Below are positions 32,301 through 43,049 of a stretch of DNA of 64,000 bases, one piece after another (the first letter of the stretch is position 1; every line of letters begins with the position of its first letter). The stretch lies in NCBI GenBank assembly GCA_916610825.1, contig OU744448.1:6186650-6250649 (forward strand), in the 5' to 3' direction. The DNA comes from Haliclystus octoradiatus (Eukaryota > Cnidaria > Staurozoa > Stauromedusae > Haliclystidae). Below the pieces are notes generated by a model. That model saw nothing but the letters and a program-made list of their open reading frames with translations. It did no database searches and was not told the DNA's origin. The translations under genes were made by a program, and so were the position numbers.

Positions 32301-35300
32301 GCGCTCCACAAGCGCCTGCTGTCAAGTATATGCGGGCCAACAGTAAACGATAACAACAACTGTCAAGACGGAAGGACATTTATCGACATCACACAGTTAA
32401 AATCAATTTCAAATTTTAAAACAGAACGTAATTTTGTAGCTTTGCAAATCCTAGATATTTTGATCGAAGTGAATTAATATTGCAGATATTAATTGAGAAA
32501 CAGAATGAAGAATCATTCATATCATAGAAAAGTATTATCTGTAATCCATTCTATCAACTAATGATAAAAATATCCGTAATGAATTCCAATGTTATGCCGC
32601 TAGAATGAAAAGTGTGTCAGCCACATTCACGGAAAATTGCAATATTTGCATTCTGATAATTAACCGTTTAATGCCGGTTTACCAGCTGTTTTCAACTCAT
32701 ACAAGTAATCAAGGTTTAAATTTGTATGTTGATCTTCACAAATTGCTGCGATGAGTGTTTCAATATGAGTAAATTATTATTTCTTAGGGCATTCAGTGTT
32801 TTCTTCCAAGTTGCACGTGTTAAGCCTACAGTTCGACATCAATCGATTGTGCATTCAGAAGGCACATCTCCAGATAAAACAATCGTAACACGCAATAAAA
32901 GCATGTTGATATATTTTATAAACATTGGTTTGAACTACGAGAAAACACATCCAAGTTGCATTCGAGCCAGCGTATTAAACGACGTAACAATATTAGGTAG
33001 TTTATAAACTATAATAGGCAGGCACATCTCCAGATAAAACGAATTAAATACGCAATAGAAGCATGTTGATATATTAAATGAAAATAGGATTGAGCTCAAA
33101 AGCTCAAAACCTTTGGTTCAAACAACTACGAAACATCCACAAAACGAGCAAAATGTAGCACTGCTTGGAGCTTTGAAAATACGTTTGTTTGAGTAATATT
33201 TTGCTCTTGAAGGATTTGGAAGTTGTCTCATGATATACGTCACAAAATAATTTGATAAATTAAGTAATTAGACCAATCACTGCATAGATCCAAGATACGT
33301 CACAGATGCTTGGCTGTGATTGGTCATTTCATTTTTCTGAAATGAGCGCATCACTTTTTGACCTTATGTTTTACATGTCCCCTATACGCAGCAGCCGCAG
33401 GCCAAGTGAAGTACAGGGGCATGTGGCACAGGTCTATGTTCTATCTGGAAACCATGTTGTTTCTTTGCTTCAACAAACTGGTTGTGGCAAGTTGTCTACG
33501 AAATGCTGCAAACTTTCCTAGAGTTGAATTATTGTGGCGGCGATGATGAGAGTTATCATTCTATTCCTGCTGTCAGTTGCTGTGGTCAATTTGATCAAAA
33601 ATATATCAATTATTATATGAAATTGGTATCATATGGATATATTGAAGATAGATATTTTTAATGTATAATTTAATGCCATGTGAACCCCGAATATTTAATT
33701 TTTCAAAGTCGTAAACATGTATTAAAACAATGAGATCAGACAAGCTAGCGTTGGGCAGAATCCCAACACTTAGCAACGGACACAAGTCCCACTTACCTAC
33801 AATCAAAATTTGGCAAATCAAAGTGGGACTTAGAGCCAGTCAAGAAGAGGACTTAAATATACTTTAAGATAATTTCAAACAGCAGCAAATAGCGTTTAAA
33901 AGTTAGGATTTTATTTTATTTTCCATAGTGAACTTTCTTATCATTCTGACATGGAGCCCGAAATGTGTTATTTTCTAAAAATAATGCATTTTACCTAAGC
34001 CTGAAGGCTTTTGAATTCCAAATTGAATGATTATTCATCAGTGCTGTAATTATTATTGAATTTACATATAATCTTCTTGACTCTAACGTAACTTGTTTTG
34101 ATTTCATGTGCACATTAATCCCAATGTCTATGTTTGCGTTTCTTCATAGCAAAGTCCTCTCACAGCTACACAGTTGCTATGGGTCAATCTCATCATGGAT
34201 ACATTTGCCTCTCTTGCACTCGCAACCGAACCTCCAACTGAAGAGCTACTTGAACGAAAGCCGTACGGTCGTACCAAACCATTGATATCACGTTCTATGG
34301 TTCGTCATATTTTGGGTCACTCCTTTTATCAATTGATTGTTTTGTTCATACTATGTTTCCATGGTCACATACTGTTTGATATTGAATGGGGATTTGGCCG
34401 TGGCCATAATGCAGCACCAACTCAACATTTGACAATAGTTTTCAACACATTTGTTATGATGCAAATCTTTAATGAAATTAATTCAAGAAAAGTCCATGGT
34501 GAACGTAATGTCTTTTCTGGAATATTCCGTAATAGACTATTTCTTATTATTCTGGTTGGTACAATTATTGTCCAGGTAAGATTTTATCGTAATTATGCTA
34601 TTTCGTAGTAGGTATGTGAAATGGAGTACAACTGCTTTGTTCCTGAATTACGTCGATATTTACCTCCTGAAATATTGCTCTTTCTCCAGTTTTAGTTGAG
34701 AAAAGGAAAAAACTGATTTTCATTTGAATTTTTGCTAGCCTTCCAGAAATCTAGTTGCCAGGTTGTAGCCTGGACGGACCACAAATCACGATGCAATTCC
34801 CTGTGAACCATTATATTCACCATCAGAATAGTGTACAAATTTGGTGTTGAAATAAAGTCAATGCTGACAAATTTGACCATCACTAGCAGAATATTTGATT
34901 TCATTGCTTAATCAACTTATAATATCAAAAGGGATTTGAACTTCAATCTACAAGGTCTGCAATTCTGTTCCCCTGACTAATAACTCAGGTGCATTCAATG
35001 ACAGTAGTCCTAAGTTTTCATATCATTGTTTGTATTCGTTAGATTATTCTTATTGAACTAACTGGACGCGCATTTATGGTCGCACCATTAGATGCTGACC
35101 AATGGATGTGGTGTGTTTTCTTTGGCTTTACTGAATTACTATGGGGTCAAGTTGTAGTATCTATTCCAAAAGTTGGAATACCAAAGAGCTGTAGACTTGG
35201 ACAGAAAGGTATTCAAGTTAAAGAACTTACTGATAAAGATGGTGGTTCTGGGCGATTGTTATGGGTCAGAGGTCTTACAAGACTTCAAACACAGGTACTG

Positions 35301-36263
35301 TAATCTATTTGATAATGGATCATTAAATATGTATAATTTTTGTTTTTGATGCATTGTCATTTTACCAAAAGCCGGGTAAGCTAGTAGCTTTTATTCATCA
35401 GGGTGATTGGTTATTTTTTTTGGAGCATGCTTGAGTTTAATGACCGAATGCTCTTCCTGTCGCCAACCAATAGTGCTTGATCCTCGATCCTGCCAGGAAT
35501 TGAACCCAAGACCCCGTGGGCTCAGTTTCAACGCCCTAACAACTACAATATTGCCCCATTAGTGTTTGTATTCACTTATCAGGGGTGTAGGTAATGAATG
35601 AGTCTTTCTCACAGTTTTTAAATTTTTGCATTCACACTGTTCCCTCGTATTTTCATCTCACATTGCTCGCTGCAAAAAAAAAAGATCATGAACACTTCAT
35701 GAACACTTCAAGAACTCATACTTTTGATGTCTGTGCATTAGAAGAGGGAATCGCGAAGCCTACTTACCGTTGAGTTGGTACTGAATTCATATTGAAAAAG
35801 TATTTATGACATGTATTTATGAAACCAAATTTGCTCAATTTATTTATTAAGCCAATCATAACAGATTACCAGAAACCTGGTAAATAGTAACGGGAAAAAC
35901 TGTTAAAACACAATTCTCCATGCTATTCCATTCCAGTCTGTCTTAAATGCAGGCTACCTTCAGCAAACCAGATTTCCAAGTTTCCGGACTTTGCCGGGCC
36001 CTGCTTATTCTGCTTATATCTAAATCCATATTTCTAATTTTCTTTAGATCCGTGTTGTCAATGCATTCCGCACATCATTGGATAATAGTAACCGTACCAT
36101 GAATATAGTTTCCCCTGCTGTTTTCAATTCTCTTATGGCACCAGTTGGTTTGGCCTATTCAGATGAGAATACATCACCAAATTCACCGTTATTAGATGAT
36201 GTCGATCCTATTAATTTAGATACTAGTAAACCATCTGGTCTTGAAGAAACTGGAAACTTATAA
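23341..36263 (+). CDS. ATP2B: Plasma-membrane calcium-transporting P-type ATPase (PMCA, 1130 aa)
   Basis: P2B ATPase that exports cytosolic Ca2+ and is activated by calmodulin. Exons: 23341-24792, 26500-26890, 28775-28863, 29769-29948, 30349-30543, 31238-31429, 34150-34575, 35043-35294, 36048-36263; all GT-AG and in phase. The start MSAHSSRDD (AAAAATGT context) is preferred over the in-frame ATG at 23317. Seen in order: GLxGxxxDLxxRRxxFGxNxxPPK-type N-domain near 75; [12 protein letters not shown] near 215; an acidic, variable loop near 285-310; [11 protein letters not shown] near 385; phosphorylated Asp in SDKTGTLT near 430; ATP-site SKGAS near 560; [20 protein letters not shown] near 790; membrane helices; and a calmodulin-binding segment [17 protein letters not shown] split by the last intron. 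The tail is short (about 60 residues after that site) and ends ETGNL, without a clear class I PDZ ligand. Introns hold several MITEs. Confidence 0.97.
24826..24960. mobile_element. Short foldback MITE (135 bp)
   Basis: Ends TGTGCAATATGGGTTATATAAACA are perfectly inverted over 24 bases and continue imperfectly through GTTGCC, leaving a loop of about 65 bases. Begins 33 bases after PMCA exon 1. No clear target duplication seen. RNA from either strand would form a strong hairpin. Confidence 0.8.
24961..26499. other. PMCA intron 1, remainder
   Basis: AT-rich intron with degraded repeat-like pieces (for example CTAGGGGTGAGACGATAATG at 25624 with nearby TAATCGGTCGATGATTAAT blocks). No gene or complete element recognised. 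Confidence 0.35.
27577..28662. mobile_element. TIR element family F, copy 1 (about 1.09 kb, nested insert inside)
   Basis: Ends read TAGACCGAGCGCCA then CTAAAACGGCAGGTTTCTCC and GGGCAACT, inverted at the other side over about 45 bases. A shorter copy at 57668-58126 shares both ends and the interior (TTTTGAGAAAATGC...GCATGACGAAAACAC...TTAAGAGGGCTCTGA). TA or TGA flanks the ends. No transposase recognised. In a PMCA intron. Confidence 0.8.
27926..28546. mobile_element. hAT-like element (621 bp) nested in family F copy 1
   Basis: Flanked by AAAATTTG at 27918-27925 and 28547-28554 (8-bp duplication). Family F copy 2 shows the unoccupied site as GAAATTTGACTAAAAC at about 58012. Imperfect inverted ends (GGTATCCGGTCATAACGTCC and GGTTACCAGTCGTATCGTCT), with TAACGTCCAGT repeated near both ends. 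No coding capacity seen. Confidence 0.8.
29387..29724 (+). mobile_element. P1 MITE: one partial and one full copy side by side
   Basis: A left half starts CAGTCAAACCTATTTATAGC at 29387 and breaks off about 29495; a full copy runs 29549-29724 from CAGTGAAATCTGTTATAACA to TTTTCCACTG, preceded by TA. Located 45 bases before PMCA exon 4. Confidence 0.75.
31034..31210 (+). mobile_element. P1 MITE (177 bp), 27 bp before a PMCA exon
   Basis: Full copy with TA on both sides (31032-31033, 31211-31212), ends CAGTCAAACCTGTTATAATG and inverse of CAGTGAAACCTGTATATAAC. The exon starts at 31238, so the last intron bases before the acceptor are only 27 non-element bases. Confidence 0.9.
32255..33364. mobile_element. 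TIR element (1110 bp) with TA flanks and internal direct repeats
   Basis: Inverted ends AGGTCAAAAAGTGATGCGCT are perfect over 20 bases; TA lies immediately outside both (32253-32254, 33365-33366). Inside, 32861-32917 and 33021-33079 are near-identical direct repeats (GGCACATCTCCAGATAAAAC ... GCATGTTGATATATT). The 93-codon frame at 32726-33007 shows no transposase motif. In a PMCA intron; superfamily not assigned (TA sites suggest Tc1/mariner-like). Confidence 0.75.
34777..35005 (-). repeat. Diverged copy of the tRNA-derived SINE
   Basis: On the minus strand it follows the same order as the 54.4-kb copy: a tRNA-like head (AGGGGAACAGAATTGCAGAC, B-box-like TTCAAATCCC), then TTGACTTTATTTCAACACCA and GGTTCACAGGGAATTGCATC. 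In a PMCA intron between the exons at 34150 and 35043. Confidence 0.55.
35370..35570 (-). repeat. Second tRNA-like SINE family, copy
   Basis: The minus strand reads GTTGTTAGGGCGTTGAAACT, then GAGCCCACGGGGTCTTGGGT and TCAATTCCTGGCAGG, a tRNA-like A box and B box (GGTTCAATTCC), followed by a body that ends in a TTTTTT/AAAA-flanked stretch. In the last PMCA intron. Confidence 0.5.
35676..35722. mobile_element. GTTCATGAAC-family fragment
   Basis: Short piece GATCATGAACACTTCATGAA in the last PMCA intron. Confidence 0.3.
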
Positions 36264-37240
36264 AATGGAATTCTTATAATTATTATAACTGTAACATACT
36301 TTCAGTTATTGCCTATTTTGACACGAAAGATTAATTTAGCAAATAAAAAATCATGCTTAAAATATATGCTAAATCACATTCCCTTGTAATGCGATGGACT
36401 AAACTATTGTTTGGCATTATTTAACAAATCGTTATTATAAAGATCTTGAATTACAATTTTCTATTTTTCAATTGTACTATGTCGAATTCGCTTGAGTTTA
36501 AACACTTGTCAAATTGTTCAATAAGAAGATATTGATACTTTTATTTTGAGTATGTTAATTTGTGTTTAATCCTTCTTTGTGTTTAATCCTAATTTGTGTT
36601 CCCTATCTTTTCTTGTGCAATGTTGGTTCTGCAAGTACCGAGAGTCCGACAAATGGTTCAGCCTCCTGAAATCAGAGAGGCATTTATGGGTTAAACAATT
36701 TCTTCTGAATTTTTTTGTTGATGTTTGACCAATAAATCATCAAAATATCAATTTTCTTCTGAAATTGCTTTAACTTTCTTGATGCTAGGATTCCTACCTT
36801 AGTTGGACTCTATTTGTAATAATACTTTCTACTTGTTTGTCACAGCTAGCTACGTAATTATTTCTAAAATCATAATCCACAGATAATGACTCAATTGTTT
36901 GTTTTGTTTGTCGGTCAATTTGTATTTTTTAGCCATGATACGCTTTCAATAAACATACTGAGCTAAGGCACCTGTTGAAATATGCTGATGGAGTGATCAG
37001 CTAATTACAGAATGACCTCAACTGACAGGAAATGGTCCTTCAAACAGGTTGATAAGTGCAGATCAATAACTTTCGTAGGCAGCGACAATCTCTTTCCCTC
37101 TTTTTTACAACTAAAATAAATTATTCTATTGTGTTTTATAATTTATCCCAATACAATAATTGATCGATGTATTTTTACTTTGAAGTCATGTTTAGTGATA
37201 TCGAAAGTCTGAATGTCACGAGCTTATGCCTGACTGAATC
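36264..37240 (+). other. PMCA 3' UTR and spacer, with a GATCCTGG-family remnant
   Basis: AATAAA-like signals at about 36341 and 36950. At about 36645-36813 a degenerate MITE reads GAGAGTCCGACAAATG ... TTTGACCAATAAATCATCAA ... GCTAGGATTCCTACCTTAGT then TGGACTCT, parallel to 41276-41454. Confidence 0.45.
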
Positions 37241-37288
37241 TAAGCACAACGTTACGTAAACGCTATTGCATTGTGGGAGTGTTCTATG

Positions 37289-37298
37289 GTCTCGTGAC
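37289..37298 (+). promoter_or_regulatory. CLEAR-like TFEB/MITF site in the V-ATPase subunit c promoter
   Basis: GTCTCGTGAC differs in one base from the CLEAR element GTCACGTGAC and lies within the near-palindrome TGGTCTCGTGACCA, 111 bases before the start codon. A YY1-like GGCCATCTTG follows at about 37324-37333 and a TTGTGGGAGTG block precedes it. V-ATPase genes are known TFEB targets in vertebrates; use here is inferred. Confidence 0.45.
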
Positions 37299-37408
37299 CA
37301 TTTACCAAACACATCCCTCTTGTCGGCCATCTTGTTACCGAAGGAACAGCTTACAGCTCAGGTTGTCTCGAATCTTAGCAAATAAACTCAATTAATTAGA
37401 ATTTAAAA

Positions 37409-40292
37409 ATGTCTACCGATGAACCTACATACGTTGCCTTCTTTGGCGTAATGGGTGCAACCTCAGCCATAGTATTTAGTGGTATGTATTCGAAGTTTTG
37501 TTGTGCCTATGGTTGCGATTTGTTTTTCTCATAAAAATAACCCATATTTTAATGATTTTTATGTGACAACATTCTGCAAACCCATTGCTTATCGTAGTGC
37601 ATTATCAATTGTTTTATTTCCATTTATTTATAGCACTTGGTGCAGCCTATGGTACTGCTAAAAGTGGTACAGGTATTGCTGCCATGAGTGTGATGAGACC
37701 AGAATTGATTATGAAATCCATTATTCCCGTGGTTATGGCTGGTATCATTGCTATTTACGGTTTGGTTGTCGCCGTTCTTATTGCTAATGGATGTAAGCAA
37801 TCATTTACTTGATTTATTATGCATGAATTCCTTTGCACTTCTTAATATTTGTTCTAAACCCTCTCGTTTTCCAATGAGATTTGATCAGCCTGCCTTTCAG
37901 TTTTCTATCAATCGTTTTTCCATATATCCTTCGTCTGGTTGCACACCTGCTGTGTGTTCGGATAGGTTGATTTTACCACCATGCAAATGTGCAATTTACC
38001 TATTATGAAATTAAGTAAATTATCACCAATAACTATAACTTCATTTTAATAATTTGTTTTGTCATCTTTACCAATTTTTAAATTACGTATCTATCACAAC
38101 TTACATCATTTACTTTGTTAAATGGCAGAAGACGTGCAAGGAGATGTTATTGATTCAGAAAGCTTGCACGCTTATTTTAACCGATACACAAATTAAATCC
38201 CTCCCATTTCGGATTTCCCATGCTTTTGACAGTATTTTCATCCTACTTCGTTCAAATATTTATGTGCTGTTGATAAGTAATCTGATTAAAACTCATCACT
38301 CTAACCATGTGTAAAAATCCCTTCATAATTTATTTGAGATTTATTTTTTTATTGTAACTTTTTAGTGTCAAGTACTGGCTACAAACTTTTCAAGTAAGTA
38401 AAGTTAATATCTCATTTTCCACTTATTCCTGTCCAAATAAACAAATGTGTGAGATCTGACTTCATTCCTATAGATGATGGGAATTTCAAACACATTAGCT
38501 CCAAAATTAACTCACTATTATAGCAAAATATATCAGTCATTTGAATCAGGCATGAGAATTTTCATACTATTTGCGGATTGCAGGATATTTCCACACTTGT
38601 GAATGTGAACTGTAGATAGTGCCTTTTTCACATTAAAATCCATTTTTGAAATTTGATTTCTTATGTCTGTTTGAATGTAGGCTGGAAAAGTTTGTTGTGC
38701 GTACATCAGATCTCAGGCGGGACTTCTACTAAATTTAATTCGATCTCGTACACTCAAATCGCAATTATTTTCAATCTGGTCGTACTCGTAATTGAAAGAT
38801 GAGATCATTGCAAGACTGGCAATAATTTCTAACATCACTGTGTCCAACAATGTTTGGTAATTTTTGTCAAGATTTGGCCTATATAGACATGAGAATTTTC
38901 AAACTTTTGGCGGACTTCAGGCTATTCCCATTCTTCTGAACTCTATTTAATGCCTTTTCCTCCATTGGAATCCATTACAACTTTCTAGATTTCTAGACTA
39001 TTTTTGAAATCTGAATTCTCATGTCTGCCTATAAATCATAAAAGTAACAAATTTCTTCTAAATTTTCTCTAGCCTTCCAGAATCTAGGATCTCTAGCAGA
39101 ATATTTGAATTCATTACTTCATCATCACAAGTTCTAAATGTTTACACCTTGACCAGGGCAGCTTGTTTGATGACTATAATCACATGTTACAGTAGAGTAG
39201 ATCCTGCTGATCTGCTTAGCTACCAACTGGTGTAATACTCTGATTGTGAAATTGATCTCTGCTAAGCATAATCTCGTTTTGACGAGCAGGTTACAAAGAA
39301 CTATTGCTATCGATTATCATGTCTAGCCAAATATGATTCAGAAATCATATTATTTGGTCTCTCTATCTTCAAAATTAATCAGAGCATGTTTGTATGTCTG
39401 CGCTCAACAGAGCCCATTAGTATTGCTCCAAATTTTATATTTTGATTACATCGACCAAAATATTTAATTCATTCAAGGCATATGGTATATAAGGGCAAAA
39501 ACACAAATTTCCTCTCATCATCAGAAATTGTTCAATATATATTATAGAGCCTCGATATGTGCGATGTTAATAAATTAGGTCTCTTCTAGTAACTTTAATA
39601 TCTGATTGAAATCGATAATTTCGCTTAACCAATTTAACCACAAGTTGCATTTGAAAGATTTACACGGTAAATAAAAAGGCTCTACGGCCGCCAGGGTCCA
39701 ACAAAGGCAAATATTCTAGATTCCTGGATGCTAGAGAAATTCCAAAAGGCTAAAAATACAAGTTCAGAAGAAAAATGATATTTCTATGATTTACAGGTCA
39801 AACTTCAACATACAGAGATACAGACATAAGAATTTTCAGACTTTCAGCGGATTTCAGACTGTTTGGGCCTTGTGAAACTCTAGTTATTGCTTTTTTCCAT
39901 TAAAATTTATCAAGATATTGTAAATTTCATCATTTCAGACTATTTTTGAAATCTCAATTCTCATGTCTTAACATAAAATTTCAGAAGAAAATGTTAAGAT
40001 GTTTTAGGATTCCAGAAGAAAAGCTTTTTATCATAATATGCCGGCGGCCAGAAAGTAATGCTTCTATTTGATTGTTTTATGTAGGAGCTTTGTTGATCTT
40101 GGTGCTGGACTTAGTGTTGGTCTGAGTGGACTTGCTGCTGGATTTGCTATTGGTATTGTTGGAGATGCTGGTGTAAGAGGAACTGCCCAACAACCTCGAC
40201 TTTTTGTTGGAATGATTCTCATTTTGATTTTCGCTGAAGTCCTTGGTTTATATGGATTGATTGTTGCTCTTATGTTAACCACACGAAAATAG
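37409..40292 (+). CDS. ATP6V0C: V-type proton ATPase 16-kDa proteolipid subunit c (155 aa)
   Basis: Membrane rotor subunit of the vacuolar proton pump. Exons 37409-37481, 37634-37792, 38366-38393 (28 bases) and 40085-40292; phases close to 155 codons plus stop, the exact length of vertebrate ATP6V0C. Four hydrophobic helices: [40 protein letters not shown], then [20 protein letters not shown] and [20 protein letters not shown], where the Glu in IFAEVLG is the proton-carrying carboxylate. Also visible are the conserved [21 protein letters not shown] and [15 protein letters not shown] loops. The N-terminus MSTDEPTY is diverged, as usual. The third exon is a 28-base mini-exon; intron 3 (38394-40084) is large and filled with MITEs. 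Confidence 0.98.
38548..38668. mobile_element. MITE family J, copy 1
   Basis: AGGCATGAGAATTTTCATAC ... ATTTGATTTCTTATGTCT, flanked by a 7-bp direct repeat TTTGAAT. In V-ATPase intron 3. Confidence 0.65.
38885..39026. mobile_element. MITE family J, copy 2 (142 bp)
   Basis: Inverted ends AGACATGAGAATTTTCAAAC and inverse of AGACATGAGAATTCAGATTT; flanks GCCTATAT (38877-38884) and GCCTATAA (39027-39034) form an 8-bp duplication with one change, suggesting a hAT-type element. Confidence 0.75.
39688..40045. mobile_element. GATCCTGG-family MITE carrying family J copy 3 (about 39813-39968)
   Basis: The outer element reads CAGGGTCCAACAAAGGCAAA ... GGTCAAACTTCAACAT, is interrupted by AGACATAAGAATTTTCAGAC ... 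CAATTCTCATGTCT, and resumes at about 39969 with AACATAAAATTTCAGAAGAA then TTAGGATTCCAG. AACATA is present on both sides of the J copy. The last part comes within 40 bases of the final V-ATPase exon. Confidence 0.65.
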
Positions 40293-40961
40293 ATTTATCA
40301 TCAATACTATTAAAAGAGTAAGAATTGTATGTAATTTGAAATTCATCTTTGTTTGATAAATACTGCTAATAGTGAACAGATAAAGATGTTCGATGCAAGC
40401 AAATAGCATTGCCTCTTAGTAGCCGCTATTATGAACACACTCAAATTTATACAATTGATTTTGTGATAATTAAGCAATTTGAATGATATGCAATAATGAA
40501 AAAATAGTGATTTGTCAAATATTCGCTGTGTGTTTCAGCTTTTGTGATAATGTAGTAAATTGTATTTGATTAATATCCAATCATGTGTTATCAATTATAT
40601 TTTGATTAACTACTTTTAGCATATTACCGTTTACTTACTTAATCTATGCATAGTTTTGGTGGTGTAGTACACAGAATGTCACCCTTTTTCATTTTAATTT
40701 TGTCATCATAAGATCTTACTTGCATTGCCTATACAAGCTTGTAATTCGTGGTAAAATGTCAAAAGTACAGTCATGTCTATGTTCATAGGCTTCGAGCTCA
40801 ATTTATACATGCTTGATTGCTTGCACTGTAATTTGAAAATAAGACAATTGTTACGTTCAAGATTATTTAATTTATGTACGAATTATATCCAATCATGTAG
40901 CTACAATTATTTATACTGTGGTGCAGATGCCTATATGAAACAGTTTTCAGTTGCGTTGTTA

Positions 40962-42370
40962 TTAAGAATGAAACGCATTGTTAACATTCCCCATCACTAA
41001 TCCATGATCTCTTAATATCTTGTGTTGATGACTGAGATCCTTCTGAGTATACGAAACATTCTGACAATTTTGTTGTCGGTTTTGATGACGTACACTTGGT
41101 TGTGCGTGTTTTGGCTTTGTAACTTCTCTCTTTACTTTTCCACGTTGTCTTAAATGTTCTTCTCGTTGACGCTTTTTGTTTTCTTCTACTTCTGCTTTTT
41201 CTCTTTCCTTTCTTTCTTCTGCTTCTTTTTGCTGACGTTCTTCTTCTTCCTGTAAAATTAGCCGTATGTCATTATCAGGGTTTGACAAAATGTTCAACAT
41301 CCTGGGATCCTAGAGGCATTTCAGCATTTTCTTCCAAATTTCCTTGCTGAGGTTTGACCAATAAATCATCAAACATATTCATAAAACATCTTCTGAATTT
41401 GCTCTAGCCTCCCGGAATCTAGGATTCCAGGATTACTACTTTTGTCGGACCCTGGTCATTTATTACAAATACAGTAGCAGTTAGCCTGTTTGCAGACTCT
41501 CTGTAAATAATTGTCATAACCTAGATTTCTAAATCATTTAGAAATCTAGGACGCTACGGTACACACTTCTCCTTTGCCCGATGATCAAATTTTATTCTAT
41601 TGCAGGGCAGTCTATGACAAGAATAAAGCTTTTTAGCTTTGATTATTAGTAACTTAAACTGTTGCTTTGGTATACCCTGGATGTTGAATTTGTTGAAGAC
41701 GGAATACTGCCACTCCCCTGTTATATTATTCCCTTACCTCCTTCAACGAGATCCTATATAATGCTGCATACTTGTTATCAATTATTCTCTGCTTTCTTAA
41801 TGCTTCTAAATGATATGCTGTACTCATTGTTGGAGAATTTTTACAGTCAACAACGTAAAAAAACTTATCTGCGACTCCTGCGAGAATGCTCTTCAGTTAA
41901 TGATTATGACGTCATATAAATACCAATCAGTACGTAATTATGTCTAAGAGATAGCCTGGATACGATTATGGTAATCTTATTATTGAGAATAATTGAGTTG
42001 GCTTGAGCTGCGCAAAATCTATAAAAATGAGGTTATGTTTTGATAACTTCGATTCAAAAACCGAAAAATAATAATCGAAGAAAAACTGCATGGTAAAACA
42101 CAGTAAAGCACTCCAATCCAAATATACACTGGAAGGCCTCACACTTAATATAACCTTATGTATATGCTTCAAGAACTGTTAAAAGTTTCGACATTATAGA
42201 ATACTTTGTGACAATTCCAATGATGCCATTAGATATATTTTAATTGTAAACTTATGATTATTCTATACCTGTTGTAGAAGCATTCGCAGCATAGCTTGCT
42301 GCTGTCTTTCATGCATTCTCTGTCTCCTTTGTGCTTCCATATGATACGAAATATGTGTACATGTCGGCAT
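40962..42370 (-). CDS. Small charged coiled-coil protein (129 aa)
   Basis: Two exons: 42370-42269 (34 codons) and 41249-40962 (95 codons plus stop), phase-0 GT-AG intron. The protein starts MPTCTHISYHMEAQRRQRMH, has a glutamine-rich stretch, then a Glu/Lys/Arg-rich helix (EEEERQQKEAEERKEREKAE) from residue 35 to about 75, and a basic, Gln/Asn/His-rich tail ending NNAFHS. No catalytic motif, signal or membrane segment. The joint of the two exons gives an unbroken heptad-like charged helix, which supports the model. The YHMEAQRRQ start faintly recalls small coiled-coil proteins such as human CCDC200, but this is from memory and weak. It lies head-to-head with GAR1 (680 bp between start codons) and tail-to-tail with ATP6V0C. 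Confidence 0.65.
41276..41454. mobile_element. GATCCTGG-family MITE, most complete copy (179 bp, hAT-like)
   Basis: Ends CAGGGTTTGACAAAATGTTC and inverse of CAGGGTCCGACAAAAGTAGT; subterminal GGGATCCTAGA and GGAATCTAGGATTCC. Flanks GTCATTAT (41268-41275) and GTCATTTA (41455-41462) look like an 8-bp duplication with two changes. It begins 26 bases before the acceptor-side exon edge (41249) of the minus-strand coiled-coil gene. Confidence 0.78.
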
Positions 42371-43049
42371 TGTGATGATTTCCTAGCTTTATCTCTTTAT
42401 AAGTTGATGGGAAATTGTTCTTTCTGCAAATGTATTTAAGATTTATTCAGCAGTCATGTTTGAAAGTAAAGCTGTTTTGTTTTCATTTTGGTTGCCATGC
42501 GGACGTAAGAGTACAATGCCATGTGGTTTAATCCAATCTGATCTTGAATTTTCAAGATTCTAAACATTATCAGAAATATGTTATGTGGAGTATTGATCAA
42601 ATTATCAATTAAACTTGATTCAACAGTAGCCAGAGTCAGAGATTTGATGATTTTAACGAATCAGATAGTGAATAAATTTAATAACAGGAGTCCGAGCTGA
42701 GTCGGGATCAAAATGCCTAACATTTGATAAATTCTGCAAAGTAATGAAAAAATGCCTTAATAGCACTACATATGACTTAAATTTGATCTGTTATTCATTT
42801 CTGTGTTAATCATATTTTCGCTATCTGTGTATCATAGAATTTGGACCATTTTCCGATATCCGTACACTTCAGAGATTCACCCCGAGCCCGATGAATGCCC
42901 CCTTCAAAATGTTTATTTTGCAAAACTCGGAGACATGGGGACGAGTTTATTATCAGTTTTCCTTTTGACCATGTGGTAACATGGTTGCTTGCTGATATTC
43001 AAGAACAACACGAAGTTTCATAGTATATTTGAGCTAATTCGACTTAAAA
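42371..43049. promoter_or_regulatory. Probable shared promoter of the coiled-coil gene and GAR1
   Basis: 679 bp between two divergent start codons. No TATA box obvious. GAR1 side contains GAGACATGGGGACGAGTTTA and CAACACGAAGTTTCATAG just before the start. Inferred from gene layout only. Confidence 0.35.
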
